DNA from: Clostridiales bacterium
GTDB taxonomy: Bacteria > Bacillota > Clostridia > Christensenellales > Pumilibacteraceae
NCBI GenBank assembly: GCA_022508485.1
Contig: JAFLVD010000012.1
Coordinates: forward strand, 9,830 to 61,000
Length of the DNA: 51,171 nucleotides
Direction of reading: 5' to 3'
Shown here: positions 43,801-51,171 of the stretch, piece after piece
Position numbering within the stretch: the first letter of the stretch is position 1
Layout of the letters: each line of letters opens with the position of its first letter
Made by a program: the position numbers and the translations under genes
The notes under the pieces: generated by a model
Seen by the model: only the letters and a program-made list of their open reading frames with translations
The model's database searches: none
What the model was told of the DNA's origin: nothing

Positions 43801-46800
43801 CGTACGGTGATTTCTTGCCGTGGCTTTAACGTCGAGCGTCTTAGGCTCGATGTAAACCCTAATGAAAATCTCTTCCGACTGCGCGCCGTGCGGATCTGCC
43901 ACACGGAAGGATACGAGCGAATACTCGTCCGCTGCGCCGATAAAGTCGACCGCCGTAATGCGAATGCACATAACGGTCGCCTGCTCTATTTCTTCAACGG
44001 TAACCGCGTTAACTCCGTCGGGGTTGGTAATGGTGTACTTTTGACCGTCGTAAATGGCGGGCATGGAGAGGTTGTTGTTATCGAGGAAGTCGATATCGTT
44101 CATGAACGTGTTAAGCTGACGCATAAACGTTCCGCCGTAAGCGAGGTTGACGCGGAAAGTGTTGCTCTCGCCGGCAACGGGTATAAGGTCGGAAGGAAGT
44201 CCCGTTGTCTTTACGGAAGGCGCGGTAGGAATAACGGTAATGTTAATCGTAACCTCGACCTTTTCTTCCATGCTGCTGTCGTAAACCGTTACGACAAACG
44301 TCGCGTTGGTAACGACGCCCTTTGCGGTAATGGTTGCACTCATCGGAAGCGTGCTGTTGCCGTCGTCGGTATCGAGGAAGTTGAATCTCTCGGATATTTC
44401 GAGACGGCCTTCCGTGCCCTCGGAGAACTCGCCGATGGAAGCGTTAAAGCGCAGCGTGCTCGGCGCGTCGTCCGTAGCGAGTATAAGGTTGCCGAGCGAG
44501 CCGACTACCCTATCGGAAGGATAGGTGCTTTCGGTAAAGAACTTAAACGAATTCTTTAACGTTTCGGCGTCGTCGGTAGGATAGTTGCGGATAGTGCCGT
44601 TTCTTACCGCCGCGTCGAACATGTCGGGCGAGTTGTAGCCGCCCTTGCGGTCGTCGTCAAACGTCGTAGCGTCCGCGGCGTGGATAGTAAACGAGTCGCC
44701 CGTCTTCATGACTATGGAAAGCGACGATGAAGAACCGAACGTGTCGGGATTAAGCGAAGGCGCTTCGTTAATGTTTTGCATTACGAATACTACTTCGACG
44801 CGCGATCCGGACGAGTCGGCAAATTCGAGCTTAATTGCAATCTTGCCCCTGAACGCGGATGTTGCAAGGAATATAAGCGTAGTGCTCGATTCCTCGGACA
44901 CGGTAAGCGTTATCGGGAAGTTTGCGGCGGTCATGCCGGTCTTGTCGCTCTCGCGTTCCCAAAGCGTCTTGGCGAAGAGGTCGTCCGCGCCGCCGATGTT
45001 GGGCATTACGAGATAGTCTGTAACAAGCGTGCGGTTGGTGTCAACCGTGTTGCCGCTGGCAGGAAGGCGCGTCCACGCCTCGTCGCTCTGGGTAACCATC
45101 GACTGACCGTCGAGAAGTATATCGAGGTCGCCGAGGATGCCGGAAACGTCAAGCGAGTACTGAACGTTCTTCGCTAAGTTAAACGAGTTAACGTTGTTGT
45201 ACCTGCCCGACTGGTAGTCGTTGAAATACGATCCGTCCGCGGCGGAATACTTGATTGCGTCGTTCTCGATGCAAATGTTTATTCTGACGAGATCCCAGAA
45301 TCCGTTCTCAAAACCGGAGTCGTCGCAGTCGTCGAATATAAGTACTCTGTACTCGTAGAATATCTTTGTGATGTTGCCCTGACTGTCCCTCGTCGCTTTA
45401 AGGTTGTTGTCTTTAAGTATTTGCTCTACCTCGGAGGTCGACTTACCGGCGATGTTAAGCATCGTCTTGGCCTTCGGAACAATCTGAAGCTTATCGGTCG
45501 TGCCCGATTCGGGCGTTACCGAGAAGAACTTTTCGTAGCCGGGGTTAGGTACAAATTCGGTAGGTACGGGCGAGCTGTCCGTATAGTGTCCGCCGTTGTC
45601 GTTTGCCCTGCCGTAGTAGTAAGCAAGGTAACTGCTCGCGTCTATCAGGTTGGACTTGTTTGCGAGCGCAGATTTCTGCTCGTCGGTAATAAGGCCGGAC
45701 GAGAACAGATCTTGGTTGGTCGCGGACGGCATAAAGAATTTGAGCCTATCCTCGGAGTCAGCGTCGTTGTAGTTAATAACAACGCTGCCGTCAACCTTCT
45801 GACCTTCGGTGGAACGAAGCAGCTCGACGGTCTTGCCTATCTGAGCCGAAGGTCCCACAGCCACCGAATTTTCCATGGTCATATTTACGTCCACGGTAGG
45901 AATGTTGCCTACCTGCGGCGTAAGGTTGTTCGGTTTCGAGTTTTCGATATTTATCTCGATTGTCGCGTACTGAGTCTCCGCGCCTTCGGCAGTGGATCTA
46001 AGCGCAACGGTAAGCTTAAGCGGAACGCTCGGACGGCCTTTACCGCCGGCGGCTTTGGTTATCTCGAAGCCGAAACGATCCTCGATATAGTTACTTACGC
46101 CGCTGCTTTCGCCGTCGCCGTCCGTCCACCAGGTTACAGGCGTAAGACCGCCGTTTTGGCCGAGGGTCTGGCGCTTGACTATATAACCGCGGCTGCTTCT
46201 GCCGAGAGCAAGAGTAAGCGGATTGTTAAGCGTCTGGCCGTTAACGGTACGCCTTCCGCCCAAGTACTTGAACGTAACGAAACCGTTGTTGTTGAGGTTT
46301 GCACCCGACCAGCTCTGTCTGCCGTAGGTAAGCGTGAGGTTGGCAAATACGTCGGTATTGTACTCGTCCCACGTCGTGTACGCGGCATAGTCGAGAGGGT
46401 GATTAGCGTCGTGCTCGTCCCGAGTTACGTACGCATTGGCAAACGTAACCTTATTGGAACTGCTCGAAACGGTACCGTTAGCTACGTCGTAACCGAAAGG
46501 CAATGCAAAGTAACTTATAGGTACTACCGCGCCGCCGCTCGCGTCCGCGCCTACGTCGATGCTGCCGTAATAGAACGGGTTGGTATGGTCGTAGGTTTTG
46601 GGTTTATAAGTCAATGTGTTGCCGTCGTTGTAAGTGTTTACAAAGTACTGGCTTGCAAAGCGCTTGGTAAATCTGGCGGTGGCAAGCCCTGCCTGAGTGG
46701 TGGGCATTACGCCGTCTTCAAACTGGTAAGGTTGCAGGTTGGCGTAGCTTACGGAATAAGTATTTTTGGTGAAATCGTCGTCCTCTTCCTGTTGCTCTTC

Positions 46801-49800
46801 GCCCTGAACGACAATTCTCGACTCGGCGTTACCGTCGGTCTGGTAGAATTCGTTCATTATGATAAGGCGCGCCGCCGGGTACTGATAATAGAAGTTATCG
46901 AGCACCAGCTTTTGAGTTCCTTCGGAAGGAATAACGTTGTCGCCTCTCGTTCCTCTGTAAATATTCTGGCCGTAGTGATCGTCGGTTACGGAAATCGCTA
47001 TTTGTATAGGCGACGCTTCCGTAGCGTCGGTAACGCCGTCTCTTATGACGATTGCCCAGTACGGCGTCATTATGCTGTTGCTTGCCGACTCGACAAATAC
47101 GCCGTCCGAACGTTTGTTATAGAACTGAACCTTTACTTGAACGTAGCCGTTGGTAGTTACACCGTTGGGGCTGGTCGTTCCGTCGACGTAGGTCTTGCCA
47201 TAAATAATAGCCGCGGACTTATTGATGCCGAAATCGGTTTCGGTAATGGGCGAAGCTTGGTCGCCTACCCAGCCGCCCCTTGCGACAAGGCTTTCCACGT
47301 TGGTAAACGCTTCGGGGTTAAGGCGAACGGTCTGACGGGTATCTGCGTCGTTAAACAGCAATAGCTTGTTTGCGGCGGTCGCAGATATAGCGCTGGAGTT
47401 ATAAAGCTCTTCGTCGTTAACGAGGTAACGCGCAAAGTTCTTTTCGGAAGGATCGGTGTACGATATCATCCAAGTGTTGGTATCGGTAACCGTGTTAACG
47501 GAAAGATTGTCAGTAACGATTGCGGCGGTAGAGTTTATAATCTCTACCTGGAACATAAGCGTAGCCGTCTTTACGTCCGTTCTGTAACCGTCGGTTACCT
47601 GGAACTCGATGAATACTTTGTAAGGCAACATCTGAGTCGAGGAGTGTGCGGTAACTTTAAGCACGTCCTGCCCCATCAAGCCACCCGTACCAGCGGTAAT
47701 AACCGCGCTTACAAAAGCGGAAAGCGGTACTCTATTCGAGCTTGACGAAACGATGCCGGACCCGTTCCAGGAAGCGACTTCGGTAATATCGATCTCGTCG
47801 ACGTACTGACCGTCTACAAGCGCAAGCGTTCTCGGCGCCGCGTTAATGATATACGCAAGACCGGGGTCTTGGTCGCGGTCGTAAGCGAGCGTGCCTACGG
47901 CATACTCTTTAATCTCACCGGCGGCCATCTCTTCCCAGTGCGGCTGACCGAAGGTAGGTTGAAGCTCGGGCGCCGCGTTCTCTACGATAAGCCTTGCTAT
48001 GCAGTTTACGTTGGTCAAGCCGTCGGTAACGGTAAACCTTATAAGCACCGATACCGAAGCGGTACGGCTGAGCGTTCTGAACGAGATGCAAGGCACGCCG
48101 TTACGCGCGTCGTAGCTGATAGAATCGACGTCGAGGTACTTGTCATACTGCGCAAGCGACGCCGTTATGGACGACGTATTGACAAAGGTAAGCTGATCGA
48201 GTGTTGTGGCTGTAGGCGTAAGGTTGCCCGAATAGCTCGCCGTCTCGGTGCGCTTAACCTGATAGGTCTGCGTTATCCTTGCCGCGGTTGCGAGGTAATC
48301 GGGGTCTCTCGGGTTGGTGTTGTATACGCCGTTTGCGTTAAGCCCGTCCACTGTGTCGAAGTCGTAAACGAAGTCGTACGGGGTGATAATAAATTCCTCG
48401 TTGACTTTAATTGTAAACTGAATGTAGTTTTCGCTCGTTACAAGGCTGCGAACAAACACGCCGTTGCTGCCGATGTTAAAAGGATATGCCGTATCGGTAG
48501 GCTCTACCGAACCGGTCCAGTCGGAGGATACGGGTCTGCGCAGGTTGACAGAGCGGTTTTCCACCTTTATAAGCACCTTAATCGATGCAGTCGCCGGCGT
48601 TACGCCGCTGTCCTTAACCTTTACTTCTATCTCGAAGTAGTATTTACCCGTCGATTTAAGCGGAGTTACTTTAAGGCCTTTAAACGAAGCGACGTTATTC
48701 GAGTCGACCGAAATTCCGAGCTGCGATTTTTGCAGTCCGGTAAGGTGCGAGAACACGGACGCGTTCGCGTACAAGGTAACAAGCTCTACTTTGAAGAACG
48801 CCTCGGTGTTGTTGGCTACGACAGCCTGGGTAACGAGTGGATCGTTATAGTCGAGGTTAAGCGCAACAATCTGGTTAAGCTCGCTGTTAAACGCCGAGCT
48901 TGTATTGTACGAGAACACGTCGTCGTCCACAAGGAAGGGGCGCGCATTGTGTCCGCCTGCGCTGTTTATGGAACCGGCGTTGTCCGTTCCGATACCGTAC
49001 GCGACACCGTTTTGGGTATAGCTTACGGGCGTGAGAAGTATAGAGTCGCCGGTGGTATCGCCGTTGTTGGCGTCCTTACCGAGGTAAGACTTTTGCGTGT
49101 CGGACGCGTCGCCTCTTACAGCCGCGGGGGTGCCTTCGGTGTAGTTGTTAAACGCGAGCGAGAAGGAAGATATAGGGGTCGTGGCACGCGCCGCCGTGGA
49201 ATTTACCTGTACCGCAATCGGGAACCAAATTCCGTCGTCGGTGGAGTCGCCCTGGTCTATTACACGTACGAGAACATAGAAGTGCCCGAGACGGTTTTCG
49301 GTGTTGTACAAGTACTTGGTCGCCGCACGCGCGGTAAACTTAATTCCGCTTGCGGAAACAGTGTACGTTACGCACGCCAAAGCGGACTTGGCAGCGTCCG
49401 AAGCCGCGCAGATAATACGCGTGTCGTTGGCAAAGCCGGTAGCGGTATTGCCCTGACCTGTCTGGTAGGTCGTGGCGACGGTAGCGCCCTTATTGTAGTT
49501 GTTTCCGTTCAACGGAACGACTATGTTTTCCCTTGTAACCTGGATGTACTCGTTTGTGGGAAGCACAACCGTCGAGCCGGAGGTGGCAAACGTAATGGGC
49601 GTGCCGTCGGCGTCCTTTGCTACCTGCTCGGGAGTAACGGTAACCGATTGTCCGGCGGTAAGCGTTACAAGCGGCTCGCTTGCGATTCCGGTAGCGTAGC
49701 CGGACGACGAGGCAAAGTACGGCCTCGTATTGGAAATCTTAAATACCAGCTTAACCGTCGCCGTGCCGCCTATGGTTGCGCCTGCCGCCTTTTCTCCGAT

Positions 49801-51171
49801 ATAGCCGGTTAGCGTAAGAACCACGTACGTCGCCGCGTTCGGTTTTAAGCTTGTCGGTTTAATTGTAATCGACTTATAGATATTAGCCGAGCCTGCGGCC
49901 GTCTCCGTCGTGTACGACAGTGCATAATACGACGATGCGCCTGTATAGCCCGAATCTACCGTAGCCGCCTTAAATCCTGCCACGTCGTATGTAGGCTCGG
50001 ATACCTTAAATACGTCCGCGGCGTTAACTGTAAAGCCGCCGGTACGGTTAGGGGTAAGAGGCTGAGGAATGTAAACGGTGTTCACATTCAACGTAGGATT
50101 GTAAACGTAGCCGTTACTTATGTAGTTGAAGTTTGCGTCGTTCTTGGTAGATAGTCCGACGCGGTACTGGTAAGCGTTCTCGCCGGAACCGTAAGAATAC
50201 TGTACGTACGTTCCTGCGGTGGTAACCTTAGTGCCGCTCGAGTTTGCCGGATCGGTTACCATCGAAATGGTAGGCGTAGTTACGTTTAGATAGAACAGTA
50301 TAACGCCTACGCCTCGCGTCGTGCTTGAGTTGTAATTATCTCGCACCCTACAATACAGCGTTAGTCGGCCTGCCGAAGTACAGCCGTCCACGCCGTTTCG
50401 AGGATACTTTTTAATGTTGGTTATGTTAACCTGTGAGGTGCTCGCTACGGTGTAGTCGATGTACGCGTCCGCCGTAGCCGTGCACGCCGAGTTGGTATAG
50501 AACTTAAATGTGCCCTGCGTGCAGGTATCGTAGTTAGAAGAAGTGTTGTTGGTAAAGTAAACCGCAGTCGCAGTACCGTCGGGGTCCTTTGCGATTTCGG
50601 AAGCCTTTACAGCAATAGACTTACCGGTGCCGCGAGAGCCGCCCGTGTACGTTTTATTAAGAGTTACAGGTTCTTGATTGGCCTTGACAACGTAAATCTG
50701 GAAATAGCCGTTGCCTGAGCGGTTGCCGTTGGTAATACTCGCGCTCGTTACGCCGGAGGTGTAGTTACCGCCGCCGCCACCGCCGCCGCCTGCGCCGCAG
50801 TAGTACGCGTAGCCGGACGTTGCGCCTGCGCCGCCGGCACCGCCCTGTCCGGACGAGCCCGAGCTGCCTGCGGAACCTTGACGGTTGTTGCCGCTGCCGT
50901 AAATACCGCCGCCGCCGCCACCGCCGCCGCCGTAGTAGCCGCCGCCGCCGCCACCGCCGCCTGCGGGATAGTAAGTACGGTCGCTACCGCTACTTGTAGT
51001 GGTAGCACTCGCGCCGCCCGATCCGGCCGAAGACGCCGAGCCGGGGTTACCGCCTCTGCCCTCCGCAGAAGTTCCCGATCCGCCGAGACCGCCGGCCGTA
51101 GCGCTTGCGCCGCCCACGCCGCCGTTAGTGCCTTTCGAGGAACCGCCGCCCTGGCTGCCGCCGCCCGAGCC
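40804..51171 (-). CDS. Giant cell-surface protein: Gly-rich region, Ig/cadherin-like repeats, C-terminal membrane anchor (5' end outside window)
   Basis: The frame is open to the right edge, so the start and any signal peptide are missing; 3,455 residues are visible. Residue numbers count from the GTG at 51117. Upstream of 51117 and up to residue ~137 the protein is very Gly/Ser-rich, with runs of eight or nine Gly and Tyr between them, ending in GNGYFQIYVVK. Then come roughly a dozen long repeats, many closing with a strand and V/I-x-N-x-x-P (VENSVPEF, VENAAPEL, IENSKPNN, ISNTRPYF), as in Ig or cadherin-like modules, with many Asp-rich turns. One helix at about 3311-3333 (IMWGIIAGAILLIIIAI) and RKRRR give a membrane anchor. 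A ~100-residue tail has a short helix and a Pro-rich end. Likely an adhesin or surface scaffold; no enzyme motif seen. Confidence 0.8.
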   Translation of the reverse strand, partial: GSGGGSQGGGSSKGTNGGVGGASATAGGLGGSGTSAEGRGGNPGSASSAGSGGASATTTSSGSDRTYYPAGGGGGGGGYYGGGGGGGGGIYGSGNNRQGSAGSSGSSGQGGAGGAGATSGYAYYCGAGGGGGGGGNYTSGVTSASITNGNRSGNGYFQIYVVKANQEPVTLNKTYTGGSRGTGKSIAVKASEIAKDPDGTATAVYFTNNTSSNYDTCTQGTFKFYTNSACTATADAYIDYTVASTSQVNITNIKKYPRNGVDGCTSAGRLTLYCRVRDNYNSSTTRGVGVILFYLNVTTPTISMVTDPANSSGTKVTTAGTYVQYSYGSGENAYQYRVGLSTKNDANFNYISNGYVYNPTLNVNTVYIPQPLTPNRTGGFTVNAADVFKVSEPTYDVAGFKAATVDSGYTGASSYYALSYTTETAAGSANIYKSITIKPTSLKPNAATYVVLTLTGYIGEKAAGATIGGTATVKLVFKISNTRPYFASSSGYATGIASEPLVTLTAGQSVTVTPEQVAKDADGTPITFATSGSTVVLPTNEYIQVTRENIVVPLNGNNYNKGATVATTYQTGQGNTATGFANDTRIICAASDAAKSALACVTYTVSASGIKFTARAATKYLYNTENRLGHFYVLVRVIDQGDSTDDGIWFPIAVQVNSTAARATTPISSFSLAFNNYTEGTPAAVRGDASDTQKSYLGKDANNGDTTGDSILLTPVSYTQNGVAYGIGTDNAGSINSAGGHNARPFLVDDDVFSYNTSSAFNSELNQIVALNLDYNDPLVTQAVVANNTEAFFKVELVTLYANASVFSHLTGLQKSQLGISVDSNNVASFKGLKVTPLKSTGKYYFEIEVKVKDSGVTPATASIKVLIKVENRSVNLRRPVSSDWTGSVEPTDTAYPFNIGSNGVFVRSLVTSENYIQFTIKVNEEFIITPYDFVYDFDTVDGLNANGVYNTNPRDPDYLATAARITQTYQVKRTETASYSGNLTPTATTLDQLTFVNTSSITASLAQYDKYLDVDSISYDARNGVPCISFRTLSRTASVSVLIRFTVTDGLTNVNCIARLIVENAAPELQPTFGQPHWEEMAAGEIKEYAVGTLAYDRDQDPGLAYIINAAPRTLALVDGQYVDEIDITEVASWNGSGIVSSSSNRVPLSAFVSAVITAGTGGLMGQDVLKVTAHSSTQMLPYKVFIEFQVTDGYRTDVKTATLMFQVEIINSTAAIVTDNLSVNTVTDTNTWMISYTDPSEKNFARYLVNDEELYNSSAISATAANKLLLFNDADTRQTVRLNPEAFTNVESLVARGGWVGDQASPITETDFGINKSAAIIYGKTYVDGTTSPNGVTTNGYVQVKVQFYNKRSDGVFVESASNSIMTPYWAIVIRDGVTDATEASPIQIAISVTDDHYGQNIYRGTRGDNVIPSEGTQKLVLDNFYYQYPAARLIIMNEFYQTDGNAESRIVVQGEEQQEEDDDFTKNTYSVSYANLQPYQFEDGVMPTTQAGLATARFTKRFASQYFVNTYNDGNTLTYKPKTYDHTNPFYYGSIDVGADASGGAVVPISYFALPFGYDVANGTVSSSSNKVTFANAYVTRDEHDANHPLDYAAYTTWDEYNTDVFANLTLTYGRQSWSGANLNNNGFVTFKYLGGRRTVNGQTLNNPLTLALGRSSRGYIVKRQTLGQNGGLTPVTWWTDGDGESSGVSNYIEDRFGFEITKAAGGKGRPSVPLKLTVALRSTAEGAETQYATIEINIENSKPNNLTPQVGNIPTVDVNMTMENSVAVGPSAQIGKTVELLRSTEGQKVDGSVVINYNDADSEDRLKFFMPSATNQDLFSSGLITDEQKSALANKSNLIDASSYLAYYYGRANDNGGHYTDSSPVPTEFVPNPGYEKFFSVTPESGTTDKLQIVPKAKTMLNIAGKSTSEVEQILKDNNLKATRDSQGNITKIFYEYRVLIFDDCDDSGFENGFWDLVRINICIENDAIKYSAADGSYFNDYQSGRYNNVNSFNLAKNVQYSLDVSGILGDLDILLDGQSMVTQSDEAWTRLPASGNTVDTNRTLVTDYLVMPNIGGADDLFAKTLWERESDKTGMTAANFPITLTVSEESSTTLIFLATSAFRGKIAIKLEFADSSGSRVEVVFVMQNINEAPSLNPDTFGSSSSLSIVMKTGDSFTIHAADATTFDDDRKGGYNSPDMFDAAVRNGTIRNYPTDDAETLKNSFKFFTESTYPSDRVVGSLGNLILATDDAPSTLRFNASIGEFSEGTEGRLEISERFNFLDTDDGNSTLPMSATITAKGVVTNATFVVTVYDSSMEEKVEVTINITVIPTAPSVKTTGLPSDLIPVAGESNTFRVNLAYGGTFMRQLNTFMNDIDFLDNNNLSMPAIYDGQKYTITNPDGVNAVTVEEIEQATVMCIRITAVDFIGAADEYSLVSFRVADPHGAQSEEIFIRVYIEPKTLDVKATARNHRTVNLKSYAEYVVDGTPEDIALITETNSNTAIVVDVDATAPSALYSVSVYALLTKLENGQFTATAFNSSNLSEEQLIVSLNQSNGSFYNGNGDIYDYVSRFFTIEISDDGKILTFYPNSATIFYSEYTEGYIPLYVRVSKKCGTTAGTAQDAFVDVSVSNSLPVAVEATNINYGYPLNPDKTLRGSAFNVFSGKAGESIIWSLYNQDSRLTEDFGLFYDYDMLRAPTGQETLTYVSHEILQSFNGQPVPTDAYNPTIANDPVLSIGATNVDDGNGNIIKSVKVTVNRKINIGQPSQEGVPATTTIPVRINCRDTLNSRAASSGRNAQTISTIIYVEVENSVPEFAKTTIPTDGFTITYSELGGYDLYATIPYNETLVINFADQYNAQGQLISTGIIKDADIDMDAYFFVNTGVANCLTSSTTTISNASGPLFSFSAPPGTNKYGVSTMQSIRFKCISTARGSSAEVEMQIRDSVLTARTSIMRIHLTVGNTAPAPKSSNMSINVMGVGKDGETQPIIRSILDFVTDINEGDDANAEEDESSNTFIYISDMRVYEKTDLNFPPTIYGPNADGIDDGKGGIIEINTVCDVTWDASEHHQKFAIILTPGVYGTQLVSFTVVDSGYMRGAAIPIEDGILTTINVYITVSRPIEDMALPEFEIANRVTRVVTPALLLNSTTEPNNADGYSIKSITPTSGAISVINPNGDILTSAFVDKSADGESGDWKITANYIDPDATIDVLFTIGGMDVRKTLPIKITQNHAPVMRKIENMGTYSKADLNQNNMITIRPQDWFTDPDTEDVMRFITPVEVKISSYAEAHVDNGNLVLLFKARGETEFTFTITDLSNTLYTHTIVINCTDMEEPSLWMNFMASVQSNPIMWGIIAGAILLIIIAIIIIVAVVRKRRRLRLEIEALLNSELELEQEMMRLSGGGMAGYQSYGYLPPTMQSAQDPGLMLGGGQSAPQPNSLQLGAGTGDTFGTQAPGGPGPQTPPTAPDGFDPDNF

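Noticed and set aside
45421-49812. Two 647-residue open frames on the plus strand inside the giant surface protein gene
   Set aside because: They have equal length by chance, no similarity to each other, no ribosome-binding site, and Arg/Val/Tyr-rich composition typical of the antisense of this gene's codon use.

Overview
This 51 kb window carries chromosomal housekeeping genes of an anaerobic Gram-positive bacterium of the Clostridia type. The evidence is the tig-clpP-clpX order, a trimeric [FeFe]-hydrogenase (HydABC), the NfnAB transhydrogenase, a PyrK/PyrD 1B dihydroorotate dehydrogenase, DapL, SepF, an ANTAR regulator beside a glutamine synthetase homologue, and a ylmE-sepF-lspA-rluD-pyr gene order like that of Bacillus. 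Base composition is roughly balanced, and GTG/TTG starts are common. An uncultured gut lineage such as the Christensenellales is a plausible guess, but it was not tested. Almost everything reads on the minus strand; only rqcH and a DUF6062 gene are on the plus strand.

Layout. 1-150: tRNA-Glu(CTC) and its terminator. 286-3664: tig-clpP-clpX, divergent from rqcH (3852-5534); the two promoters share a 187-base gap. 5693-7286: an AT-rich TraX-family membrane protein and a SpoU-family RNA methyltransferase. 7333-16486: one long operon, yggS-sepF-lspA-rluD-pyrB-pyrC-pyrF-pyrK-pyrD-pyrE plus two small membrane proteins, with a clear promoter and terminator. 16510-16695: a hairpin-rich noncoding element. 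16739-20973: hydCBA. 21067-23535: nfnAB, with a heptamer tandem repeat running through the nfnB stop codon. 23550-25048: a SPOR-like membrane protein divergent from the DUF6062 gene. 25087-25316: a 6S-RNA-like noncoding RNA with its own promoter. 25399-40602: a second long operon, pgm-glnA-ANTAR-purF-carA-carB::dapF-pyrG-dapL-(DUF4241+TPR). 40804 to the right edge: the 3' part (3,455 residues) of a giant surface protein with a Gly-rich N-terminal part, Ig/cadherin-like repeats, one membrane anchor and a cytoplasmic tail.

How the genes fit together. The second operon joins a glutamine synthetase homologue to three glutamine-consuming enzymes (PurF, CarA, PyrG). Its synthetase homologue appears to lack two key catalytic glutamates, and the ANTAR protein beside it lacks the receiver phospho-Asp. 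A hairpin followed by a U-run sits in the operon leader. I propose a phosphorylation-independent nitrogen-sensing antitermination module; this is inference. CarB is fused in frame to a complete DapF, and DapL is nearby, so the last two steps to meso-diaminopimelate sit inside a pyrimidine/purine operon. HydABC and NfnAB together would balance NADH, NADPH, ferredoxin and H2. RqcH beside ClpXP puts the tagging enzyme and the degrading protease of bacterial ribosome quality control next to each other.

Limits: no database search or folding program was run. Family assignments come from recognised motifs, and hairpins and promoters were found by eye.
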